Assembly: GCF_003355515.1 (NCBI RefSeq)
Contig: NZ_CP031367.1
Span: 868,001 to 932,000, forward strand
DNA length: 64,000 bases
Direction of reading: 5' to 3'
DNA from: Aliarcobacter trophiarum LMG 25534
Lineage (GTDB): Bacteria > Campylobacterota > Campylobacteria > Campylobacterales > Arcobacteraceae
In this document: positions 34,621-41,676 of the stretch, one piece after another
Numbering within the stretch: the stretch's first letter is position 1
Layout of the letters: each line of letters opens with the position of its first letter
Notes under the pieces: generated by a model
Databases searched by the model: none
Told to the model about the DNA's origin: nothing
What the model saw: the letters and a program-made list of their open reading frames with translations, nothing else
Translations under genes and position numbers: made by a program

Positions 34621-35118
34621 ATGAAGAGAATTTTACAAATATTAACAGCTATTTTAATAATTACAATAATTTTAATAATATTTATATCTATGGCAAAAGA
34701 GCAAAAGATGGTTGTAATAAAAGAGGGTAATACTTCTTTAACTCCACTTGAAATAGTTTTAGGAAAGTATCAAGATAGTGATTGTGGGATGATTATTAAT
34801 GATTTAACTTTTGCTTCACAAGTCATATCAAATGATGGAAAAACTTGGTTTTTTCATGACCATGGTGGAATGGCAAATTGGTTAAATAGTAAAGATTTTA
34901 AAAATAGTGCTAAAGTTTTTGTAATGAGTAAAGATACAAAAAGATATATAGATGCAAAAACTGCCTTTTTTAGCACAAATGAGATAACCCCTATGAGATA
35001 TGGTTTTGGGGCTTATGAGAACAATCAAGATGGTTTTATAAGTTTTGAAGAGATGAATTTAAGAGTTTTAAGAAAAGAGACTTTAGCTAATCCACAATAT
35101 AAAGAGCATAATCATTAA
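34621..35118 (+). CDS. membrane-anchored NosL-like protein
   Basis: This 165-residue protein has one N-terminal transmembrane anchor (residues ~4-24) and a periplasmic NosL-type domain. The metal motif reads DSDCGMIINDLTFASQVI, then WFFHDHGGMANWL and MRYGFGAYENN. It is a likely copper-binding protein, but outside the nos operon and not a lipoprotein. A short C-terminal stretch (ENNQDGFISFEE) fits an EF-hand calcium loop at most key positions. The ATG follows TTGGAG. The next gene, a TauE/SafE-like membrane protein, starts the base after its stop, so the two form a pair that may handle copper for cbb3 oxidase or NosZ. The second statement is inference. Confidence 0.8.
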   Translation: MKRILQILTAILIITIILIIFISMAKEQKMVVIKEGNTSLTPLEIVLGKYQDSDCGMIINDLTFASQVISNDGKTWFFHDHGGMANWLNSKDFKNSAKVFVMSKDTKRYIDAKTAFFSTNEITPMRYGFGAYENNQDGFISFEEMNLRVLRKETLANPQYKEHNH

Positions 35119-35829
35119 ATGGAGACTTTTAGCCTTATTTCGATTATTTCTATAGCTCTTTTAGGCTCTTTTGGACACTGTATTGGAATGTGTGGTGGCA
35201 TAGTTGTGGCATACTCTAGTACAAAAATCAAGAGTGAATACTCAAAAACTATCCAAAGTGTTGCACATCTTTTATACTCATTTGGTAGAGTTACAACTTA
35301 TACAATCTTAGGAGCTATTTTTGGTTTTGTTGGTGGAGTTGTAACCTTTTCAAATACTACGAGTGGAGTTTTTTTATTAATAACTGGTTTTTTAATGATA
35401 ATGGTAGGGTTTTCACTTTTAGGAAAAATAAAATTTTTAACTATTTTAGAGCATAGCTGTTCAAAATCACCACTTTATCAAAAAACATTCAAAAACCTTC
35501 TAACATCAAATTCTTTGTTTAGTTTTTATCTTTTAGGTATGTTAAATGGGCTTTTGCCTTGTGGATTTGTTTATGCTTTTGCAATTACAGCTGCTAGCAC
35601 AGGAAGTGCTTTTTGGGGTGCAGTTGTTATGTTTATATTTGGGCTTAGTACAATTCCTGCACTATTTTTCTTAGGCTTTTTTGTGGGACTTTTCAAACAA
35701 TCAAATTTAAGAGATATTTTTATAAAAATAGCCTCTATTTTAGTAATTATTTTAGGAATATATATAGCTTATAAAGGTTATGAATATATTATTGACCCAA
35801 CAAAATCTATATTAAATTGTCATATATAA
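35119..35829 (+). CDS. TauE/SafE (DsbD_2-like) membrane protein
   Basis: This 236-residue inner-membrane protein has six helices. Helix 1 carries GHCIGMCGGIVVAY, and a later helix carries GLLPCGFVYAFAI; the conserved cysteines in helices 1 and 4 are characteristic of the SafE/CcdA-like group. Members are found next to cytochrome oxidase and copper assembly genes and may move copper or reducing equivalents. The direct junction with the NosL-like gene (no gap) supports a copper-related role. The stop codon (35827-35829) lies at the foot of a possible stem that opens the leader of the next operon. Confidence 0.82.
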   Translation: METFSLISIISIALLGSFGHCIGMCGGIVVAYSSTKIKSEYSKTIQSVAHLLYSFGRVTTYTILGAIFGFVGGVVTFSNTTSGVFLLITGFLMIMVGFSLLGKIKFLTILEHSCSKSPLYQKTFKNLLTSNSLFSFYLLGMLNGLLPCGFVYAFAITAASTGSAFWGAVVMFIFGLSTIPALFFLGFFVGLFKQSNLRDIFIKIASILVIILGIYIAYKGYEYIIDPTKSILNCHI

Positions 35830-35876
35830 GGTTATTAGGTTTCATTCCTGAAGCCCTTTAGAGATTTGTTACCTTA
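35827..35876 (+). promoter_or_regulatory. possible structured 5' element before the TonB operon
   Basis: TAAGGT (35827-35832) can pair with ACCTTA (35871-35876). Within, GGTTTCA (35838-35844) pairs with TGAAGCC (35849-35855) around TTCC, with one G-U pair. I do not recognise a known riboswitch class in it; cobalamin-riboswitch core motifs are absent. It may be an aptamer, a 3' hairpin of the preceding gene, or chance in AT-rich DNA. Confidence 0.3.
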
Positions 35877-35920
35877 ATAAGTTTTTTAAAATTATTATTA
35901 AAAATAGATAAATAAGAGAG

Positions 35921-35960
35921 GTTCCCTTTTTAAATTTGGGAACAAAATTTAAAAAGGAGG
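35921..35960 (+). promoter_or_regulatory. mutually exclusive hairpins that mask or free a Shine-Dalgarno
   Basis: Hairpin A pairs GTTCCC (35921-35926) with GGGAAC (35938-35943). Hairpin B pairs CCTTTTTAAATTT (35925-35937) with AAATTTAAAAAGG (35945-35957), a perfect 13-bp stem with a 7-base loop. B buries half of the AAGGAGG ribosome-binding site (35954-35960) of the 59-codon ORF. A uses bases from both B's stem and loop, so the two cannot coexist. This is the layout of a translational switch; the trigger (ligand, protein, temperature) is unknown. Confidence 0.6.
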
Positions 35961-35966
35961 AAAAAG

Positions 35967-36146
35967 ATGAAAAGAGCAAAAAACTACTTTAGTTTTTTTG
36001 GTATTTTAATATCAACTTGTTTTGAAAAACTACAAATATTTTATTCAAAACTATTTGAATATTTGAAAAATCTACCAAATATATTTAGAAAGCTTTTAAA
36101 TATAGAGTTAAAACCAATAAAAATAAATCTAATAAATAATAATTAA
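35967..36146 (+). CDS. 59-residue basic peptide ahead of the TonB receptor, unknown function
   Basis: A perfect AAGGAGG lies 6 bases before the ATG, and the stop codon is 13 bases before the TonB receptor start. The product is short, basic and aromatic (MKRAKNYFSFFGILIST, then FEKLQIFYSKLFEYLKNL), with a weak hydrophobic stretch (residues 7-17) and amphipathic helices. I recognise no family. The strong ribosome-binding site and the switch-like hairpins over it suggest that it is translated, either as a leader peptide that couples translation to the receptor gene or as a small membrane-associated protein. Confidence 0.55.
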   Translation: MKRAKNYFSFFGILISTCFEKLQIFYSKLFEYLKNLPNIFRKLLNIELKPIKINLINNN

Positions 36147-36159
36147 AAAAGGTCAAGAA

Positions 36160-38016
36160 ATGATAAATAAAACAAAAATAAGCTTAGTTGCAAGCTTTTT
36201 ATTAGCAACAAATCTTTATTCACAACAAACTTCTTTAGATGAAATTACAATTTCAAGTGCTACAAAATCAGAACAAAAATTAAGAGATGTTACATCAAAT
36301 GTTGATTTAATCACAGCTGAAGATATAGAAACTAGAAAGTTTAAAACAGTAGTTGAAGCTTTAAACTCTTTATCAGGAATTAATATTTCAAGTAATGGTG
36401 GTATGGGAACTTTAACACAAGTTTATCTAAGAGGTATGAATACGGGTAATACATTGGTTTTGATAGATGGAATAAGATATAACAATCCTTATGATGGTTC
36501 AGTAGATTTTGCACATTTAATTATAAATGAGATTGAAAGAATTGAAGTTATAAAAGGCGCTCAAAGTAGTATTTGGGGGGCAGATGCTAGTGCTGGAGTT
36601 ATAAATATTATTACAAAAAGTTCTAAAAATGGAACTCATGGAAGTGCAAGTGTTGAATATGGAAGATATGATTCAAAAATATCAAAGGCTACAATATCTC
36701 ATAAAAATAAAAATTTTGATGCTAAATTAAGTGCAACTAGAGTTGATACAGATGGATTTTCAGCTATTTCACCTAAAAGCAATGAAGCAAAAGATTATGA
36801 AGATGATGGATATAAAAATACAACTGTTGATTTAAAATTAGGATATAACTTTGATGATAATAATAGAGTATCTTTAGCTTATGAAACTATAGATGCAAAA
36901 ACTAATTTTGATGATATGATTTATTCTTCAGACTTTCCTTGGGGAATTGATCAAACTGCTTCTGCAAACTCGTATGCAAAAACTAAAACTAGAAATAGTA
37001 TAGCTAGTTTAAATTATGAAAATAAAAATAGTTTTGCAACTACAAATATTTATACGAATTATTCAAGATTTAAGAATGAAACTAAAACGGAAGTTGGATT
37101 TAATGATTCAAAGAATAAAACAGATATTAAAGAGTATGGCATAAAATCAACTATTCCGTATCTAAATGAAACTTCATCTGTTACAGTTGGAGCAGAGTAT
37201 AAAGGTTTTGAAGATAAAGAAGATATAAATAGAAAATATAATAGCAAAGCTATTTATATTACAAATACAAACAAATTTTTTGATGATAAAACTATATTCA
37301 CTCAAGCTTTAAGATATGATAGATATAGTGATTTTGATAATAAAACAACAGGAAAAATAGGAATTAAACAATATATTATAGATGAACTAAATTTTAGTTC
37401 AAACTATGGTACAGGATATAATACTCCTTCTTTTATACAATTATATAAAACAGCTTGGGGTGGAAATCCAGATTTAAATCCAGAAAAAACAAGATCTTAC
37501 GACATAGGAGTTGAGTATAAAGGTTTTTCTATAACTTACTTTAATACAAAAGTTAATAATTTAATTCAGTGGTCTGCTGGTAAAAATGAAAATATTAAAG
37601 GAGATAGTAGATTTAAGGGAACTGAAATTTCTTATAAAAACTCTATTATAGATGATGTTTTTCTAAATTTAAGCTATACAAATCTTAGTGCAAAAAATGC
37701 TAATGGAGATAAACTTCAAAATAGACCTACAAATAAGTTTAATTTTGGAGTTGATTATTATGGTTTAAAAGATTTTCATTTTAATATAAATGGTGAATAT
37801 ATTGGAACTAGACAAAGTGTTAATTTTGATTATAACAAACCAAATGTTGAAACTGGAAATTATACAATCTGGAATGCAGTAGTTGATTATGAGATAAATA
37901 AAAACTTCTCTACTTACTTGAAGCTTGATAATATTTTTAACAAAGATTATCAAATAGTTGATGGCTATGCAACAAGCCAAAGAGCTGCATATGTTGGATT
38001 AAAGGCTAGTTTCTAA
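36160..38016 (+). CDS. TonB-dependent outer-membrane receptor, BtuB-like
   Basis: This 618-residue outer-membrane receptor has a signal peptide (residues ~1-22), a TonB-box-like stretch (LDEITISS) and an N-terminal plug domain. The plug motifs are VYLRGMNTGNTLVLIDGIRYN and IEVIKGAQSSIWGADASAGVINI. A 22-stranded barrel follows, ending in YVGLKASF with the C-terminal Phe. Size and the GAQSSIWGA plug resemble BtuB (vitamin B12) and related small receptors. The substrate-binding protein, ATPase and permease of an importer follow at once. Iron-siderophore or other metal complexes are alternatives. The leader at 35827-35960 is probably regulatory. Confidence 0.88.
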   Translation: MINKTKISLVASFLLATNLYSQQTSLDEITISSATKSEQKLRDVTSNVDLITAEDIETRKFKTVVEALNSLSGINISSNGGMGTLTQVYLRGMNTGNTLVLIDGIRYNNPYDGSVDFAHLIINEIERIEVIKGAQSSIWGADASAGVINIITKSSKNGTHGSASVEYGRYDSKISKATISHKNKNFDAKLSATRVDTDGFSAISPKSNEAKDYEDDGYKNTTVDLKLGYNFDDNNRVSLAYETIDAKTNFDDMIYSSDFPWGIDQTASANSYAKTKTRNSIASLNYENKNSFATTNIYTNYSRFKNETKTEVGFNDSKNKTDIKEYGIKSTIPYLNETSSVTVGAEYKGFEDKEDINRKYNSKAIYITNTNKFFDDKTIFTQALRYDRYSDFDNKTTGKIGIKQYIIDELNFSSNYGTGYNTPSFIQLYKTAWGGNPDLNPEKTRSYDIGVEYKGFSITYFNTKVNNLIQWSAGKNENIKGDSRFKGTEISYKNSIIDDVFLNLSYTNLSAKNANGDKLQNRPTNKFNFGVDYYGLKDFHFNINGEYIGTRQSVNFDYNKPNVETGNYTIWNAVVDYEINKNFSTYLKLDNIFNKDYQIVDGYATSQRAAYVGLKASF

Positions 38017-38017
38017 G

Positions 38018-38851
38018 ATGAAAAAACTACTATATCTTCTACTTCTTTTAAATTTTTTATATGCAACTGAGAGAATTATTACTCTAAGCCCAGCAATAAA
38101 TGAGATGGTTTTTGCTTTGGGATTGGGTGATAAGGTTATTGCAAATACAGAATTTTGTGATTTTCCGCAAGAGTCAAAAAATATAGAAAAAGTTGGGGGA
38201 TATGGTAGTGTAAGCTTAGAAAAGGTTCTAAAATTAAATCCTAGTGTAGTTATAAATCAAAGTTATGATACAAAACTAAACCTTGATTTAAAAGCTTTGG
38301 GCTTTAAAACTTTGGTTTATAATAGTGATAATATAGAAGATATAAAGTTTACTATAGAAGATTTAGGAGATAAATTTGACAAAAAAATTGAAGCCAAAAA
38401 GCTAAATGAAGATATAGATAATAGTTTAAAAAGTATAGAAAATATTATAAAGAATAAAAAAATATTAATAGTAATTAGTCCACAAAACACACTTTCAAGC
38501 CAAATATATGTAGCAGGAAATTTTGTATATTTTGAAGATATTATAAAAAAAAGCCAAAATAAAAATGCCTATTTTAGTAACTTGAAATCACAACCAGTAA
38601 TAAATATTGAAAAGTTAATAGGATTAAATCCAGATATTATTATACTTCTTGCTCCTTTTTTAGAGAATGAAATAAAAGAGCAAGAAAAAATGAAAAAAAT
38701 GTGGGAAAAACTTCCTATAAATGCAAGTAAACAGCAAAATATCTATATAATAGATAAGTTATATTCAGGAATTCCAAGCCATAGAGTAAAAAACTTTATA
38801 GATGATTTTAAAGAGATTTTAGAAGATGTTAGAGATAAAAAATTACAATAA
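38018..38851 (+). CDS. ABC transporter periplasmic binding protein, BtuF-like
   Basis: This 277-residue periplasmic protein has a signal peptide (MKKLLYLLLLLNFLYA) and a helical-backbone two-lobe fold of the BtuF/FhuD class. The first lobe begins ERIITLSPAINEMVFALGLGDKVIANTEFCDFP, here quoted only in part as RIITLSPAINEMVFALGLG, which is very BtuF-like, followed by EKVGGYGSVSLEKVLKLNP. The second lobe has PVINIEKLIGLNPDIIILL. It hands a ligand taken up by the receptor to the permease. It starts one base after the receptor stop. Its 3' end overlaps the ATPase gene by 26 bases. Confidence 0.85.
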   Translation: MKKLLYLLLLLNFLYATERIITLSPAINEMVFALGLGDKVIANTEFCDFPQESKNIEKVGGYGSVSLEKVLKLNPSVVINQSYDTKLNLDLKALGFKTLVYNSDNIEDIKFTIEDLGDKFDKKIEAKKLNEDIDNSLKSIENIIKNKKILIVISPQNTLSSQIYVAGNFVYFEDIIKKSQNKNAYFSNLKSQPVINIEKLIGLNPDIIILLAPFLENEIKEQEKMKKMWEKLPINASKQQNIYIIDKLYSGIPSHRVKNFIDDFKEILEDVRDKKLQ

Positions 38852-39527
38852 TTTTATTTTAAAAGATATTAGTTTCAAGTTAAATAGAGGTGAAAACTTG
38901 CTTATTTTAGGGGAAAATGGAGCAGGAAAATCTACTTTGGCAAAGGTTTTATCAAATCTTTTACCAAATAAAAATCTTTTTTTAGATGGAGAGAATATAG
39001 AAAAGCTAAGCTCTTTAAAAAGAGTAAAAACAATAAACTATATACCTAGCTATTTTGAAGTTTTTGATGATTATATTACACTTTTTGAGTTTTTAAAAAT
39101 CTCTTTAATAGAAGATAAAAGTGAATTAGAGATTTTAAATATAATAAAACTTTTAAAGTTAGAAAGACTTCAAAATAGTTACTGTAAAAGCCTAAGTTCT
39201 GGGGAAAAACAGCTTGTGCAACTAGCAAGTGCAATACTCCATGGTGCAAAAATTACAATCTTTGATGAGCTGACTGCAAATTTGGATTTAAATAGAGTAA
39301 AAGAGGTATTTAATATTCTAAACCAAGATTTTTTTACTCAAAAAATCATTATTACACATAATCTTGACTTTGCATATCAGTTAAAAGGATATAAGGTTTT
39401 GTTTTTAGAAAATGGAGCTATTAAGTTTTTTGGAGCTTTTGATGAGTTTTTTACTCAAAATAGTTTGGATAGATTTTATAAAAATAGCCTAAAGCTTTTA
39501 GAAAATCATTTGGTACTAGATTTATGA
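38826..39527 (+). CDS. ABC transporter ATPase, BtuD/FecE-like
   Basis: This 233-residue cytosolic ATPase belongs to the vitamin B12/iron-siderophore importer. Walker A is ILGENGAGKSTLAK and the ABC signature is SLSSGEKQLVQLAS, with a switch histidine in IITHNLDFA. Walker B reads ITIFDELTANLD: the usual DEP is DEL here, a change that keeps the catalytic glutamate. The start at 38826 overlaps the binding-protein gene. The stop overlaps the permease ATG (ATGA), so the products are made together. Confidence 0.88.
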   Translation: MLEIKNYNNFILKDISFKLNRGENLLILGENGAGKSTLAKVLSNLLPNKNLFLDGENIEKLSSLKRVKTINYIPSYFEVFDDYITLFEFLKISLIEDKSELEILNIIKLLKLERLQNSYCKSLSSGEKQLVQLASAILHGAKITIFDELTANLDLNRVKEVFNILNQDFFTQKIIITHNLDFAYQLKGYKVLFLENGAIKFFGAFDEFFTQNSLDRFYKNSLKLLENHLVLDL

Positions 39528-40471
39528 AAAAACTTATCTATATTTTGGCTATTTCTTTACTTTTACTCTCTCCTTTTTTGGGAGAAAGTATCATAAGTTT
39601 TAAGGATATTTTTGATTTAAGTAGCACAAACAATATAATCTTTTGGGAGCTAAGAGTACCTAGAGTGTTTTTGGCTTTTTTTGTGGGAACTATTTTGGCT
39701 CTTAGTGGGTTAGTTTTTCAAGTTATTTTTAAAAATGAGTTAATTACTCCATATACTTTGGGAATTGCTAGTGGAACAACACTTTTTACAGCTATTTCAA
39801 TAGTATTTATTCCTTTAATTCCTCTTTATATTTCAAGTATTTTTGGTTCTTTAATTACTATTTTTTTACTCTTTATAATTTCAAAAAAATTGAATTCAAA
39901 AAAGCTTTTAAACTCCACAAATTCAATGCTTTTAATAGGAATTGCCTTATCATATTTTTATAGTTCAGCTTTAATGCTACTTTTTTTTACAAGTAATTTA
40001 CAAGAGAGCTATAGTATTGTACGATTTACTTTAGGAAGTCTTGATGTTGTAGGATTTTTTCCTACAATTGTACTTTTTTTTACAGCACTATTTTTAATAA
40101 TTTTTTTGTATAAACAAAAAAGAGATATTGAATTACTTCTCATTTCAAATGATTTGGCATTTTTAAAGGGTTTAAATATAAATAGAAGCACTTTAATTCT
40201 TTTAATATTTATTACAATATGTGTAGGAATTTCTATTGGTTTTGTAGGGCCAATTGGTTTTGTAGGACTTGTAATTCCACATATTATGAAGTTAATTTAT
40301 AAAAAAAGTGCCACACAACTATTTTTTCCAACTCTATTTTTTGGTGGAGTTTTTTTGGTTTTTTGTGATTTAGTAGCAAGATTAATTCCAACAGCCTCTA
40401 CTCTTCCTATTGGAGTTATTACCTCTTTTATTGGGGCTATATTCTTTGTTTATTTATTAATTAGAAGATAG
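39524..40471 (+). CDS. ABC transporter permease, BtuC/FecCD family
   Basis: This 315-residue permease has nine or ten transmembrane helices in the FecCD pattern. Landmarks are WELRVPRVFLAFFVGTILALSG near residue 45, GLVFQVIFKNELITPYTLGI, and the ATPase-contact loop FVGPIGFVGLVIPHIMKL. With the ATPase and binding protein it imports a cobalamin- or siderophore-type ligand. It ends the operon that began with the 59-codon ORF. The convergent SixA-like gene begins 19 bases further on, with no convincing terminator between. Confidence 0.9.
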   Translation: MKKLIYILAISLLLLSPFLGESIISFKDIFDLSSTNNIIFWELRVPRVFLAFFVGTILALSGLVFQVIFKNELITPYTLGIASGTTLFTAISIVFIPLIPLYISSIFGSLITIFLLFIISKKLNSKKLLNSTNSMLLIGIALSYFYSSALMLLFFTSNLQESYSIVRFTLGSLDVVGFFPTIVLFFTALFLIIFLYKQKRDIELLLISNDLAFLKGLNINRSTLILLIFITICVGISIGFVGPIGFVGLVIPHIMKLIYKKSATQLFFPTLFFGGVFLVFCDLVARLIPTASTLPIGVITSFIGAIFFVYLLIRR

Positions 40472-40489
40472 ATTTTTAGTTTTTATCTC

Positions 40490-40996
40490 TTAACATAAAT
40501 TACAAATAAACATTTTAGGATATAAAAAAAAGTCTAAATTACCATATCCCTTTTCAATTTCATCCCATGAGTCTATATCTAGATCTATTTTTAAAATTCC
40601 AGTTGTAGGGATATTTTTATAGAATCCATTTAGTAAAAAATCACTTAAATCATTAATTCCTGGGTTATGTCCAATAAAAAATAAAGTATCATATTCCTTT
40701 TCTACACTTTTTATAACATTTAATAAATTAGTATATGGTGCTTCATAGATACTTTGATCAAATCTCACCTTTTTTTTATAATCTTTAAACTCGTCTAAAA
40801 AGTAGTTCAAAGTATCTTTTGTTCTTTTTGCAGGTGAAGATATTATTAAGTCTGGTTTTAGCTCTTTTTGATTTAAAACTTTTGCCATAAAAGGAGCATT
40901 CTTCTCTCCTCTTTTATTTAAGGGTCTATCAAAATCATCTAAAAGTGGGTTTGACCAGCTAGATTTTGCATGTCTTATCAAAATTAACTTTTTCAT
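40490..40996 (-). CDS. SixA-like histidine phosphatase
   Basis: This 168-residue cytosolic member of the histidine (phosphoglycerate mutase-like) phosphatase superfamily carries the active-site motif LIRHAKSSW (the RHA variant of RHG used by SixA). Downstream are FDRPLNKRGEKNAPFMA, LIISSPAKRTKDT and the second catalytic histidine in FFIGHNPG. SixA removes phosphate from phosphohistidine of histidine kinases or the nitrogen PTS phosphocarrier; the target here is unknown. The gene stands alone between the importer operon and the divergent LapG-like gene. Confidence 0.88.
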   Translation of the reverse strand: MKKLILIRHAKSSWSNPLLDDFDRPLNKRGEKNAPFMAKVLNQKELKPDLIISSPAKRTKDTLNYFLDEFKDYKKKVRFDQSIYEAPYTNLLNVIKSVEKEYDTLFFIGHNPGINDLSDFLLNGFYKNIPTTGILKIDLDIDSWDEIEKGYGNLDFFLYPKMFICNLC

Positions 40997-41064
40997 ATAA
41001 ACTCCTTATGTTTTTCTAATTTTAGCAAAGATTTATAAAAAAAGAAAAAATAATTTATTTTAGA

Positions 41065-41070
41065 TATAAT
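41065..41070 (+). promoter_or_regulatory. -10 box directly before the LapG-like gene
   Basis: GATATAATATTTGCATG: a perfect TATAAT ends 6 bases before the ATG at 41077, placing the predicted start point at or next to the A of the start codon. No ribosome-binding site is present, so the message may be leaderless. Confidence 0.5.
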
Positions 41071-41076
41071 ATTTGC

Positions 41077-41676
41077 ATGAAAATTTTAGTTAGTATATTT
41101 TTTCTACTGTTTTTTACTATAAATGCTGATTTTGTTGATTCTTCTTTACTTGTAAAAGTTGAAGAAAAATATGGAAAATTTGCAAAAAATAGGTTTGTTG
41201 CATTAAATGCTCTATTGGAAAAAAATAAAAGCTATGATATAAAAACAAAGCTTGAAAATATAAATGATTTTTTCAATGGTATAAAGTATGCAAGCGACAA
41301 GAGTATTTATGGTACTAGTGATTATTGGGCTAATCCTTATGAGATGTTAGCTAGAGATAAAGCAGATTGTGAAGATTATGTAATTGCAAAATATTTTGCA
41401 TTAGAGTATTTAGGAGTTCCAACTTCAAAAATGTTTTTATCTTATGTTAGAGTTAAATCTTCAAATGAAGCTCATATGGTTTTGACATATTTTGAGACGC
41501 CAAGCTCTGAACCTTTGATTTTAGATAATTTAAGAAAAACTATTCAACTAGCTTCAAAAAGGGATGATTTGATACCAGTTTTTAACTTTAATCCAAATAT
41601 CTTAAAAGGTGAAAAAACTGCTGCTCACAGGAAATGGGATACATTAATTAAAGATTATAAAGGAAAAAAAATATGA
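41077..41676 (+). CDS. LapG-like periplasmic transglutaminase-type cysteine protease
   Basis: This 199-residue protein has a signal peptide (MKILVSIFFLLFFTINA) and the bacterial transglutaminase-like cysteine protease fold. The triad is visible: Cys98 in DKADCEDYVIAKYF, His133 in EAHMVLTYF and Asp150 in LILDNLRKT. LapG enzymes cut N-terminal retention sites of giant RTX adhesins and release biofilm cells when c-di-GMP is low. The next gene, overlapping by 4 bases, encodes a LapD-like receptor, the known partner. The adhesin substrate is not in the window. Confidence 0.88.
   Translation: MKILVSIFFLLFFTINADFVDSSLLVKVEEKYGKFAKNRFVALNALLEKNKSYDIKTKLENINDFFNGIKYASDKSIYGTSDYWANPYEMLARDKADCEDYVIAKYFALEYLGVPTSKMFLSYVRVKSSNEAHMVLTYFETPSSEPLILDNLRKTIQLASKRDDLIPVFNFNPNILKGEKTAAHRKWDTLIKDYKGKKI

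Noticed and set aside
34545-34730. 61-codon open frame overlapping the start of the NosL-like gene
   Set aside because: It is in another frame of a clear NosL-family gene, is Asn/Tyr-rich as chance frames are here, and has no ribosome-binding site.
35827-35960. Cobalamin riboswitch before the BtuB-like receptor
   Set aside because: The conserved core segments of that class are not visible; kept only as an unclassified structured leader.
40472-40489. Terminator between the permease and the SixA-like gene
   Set aside because: Only a 5-6-pair imperfect stem (AGATA/TATCT) is present.
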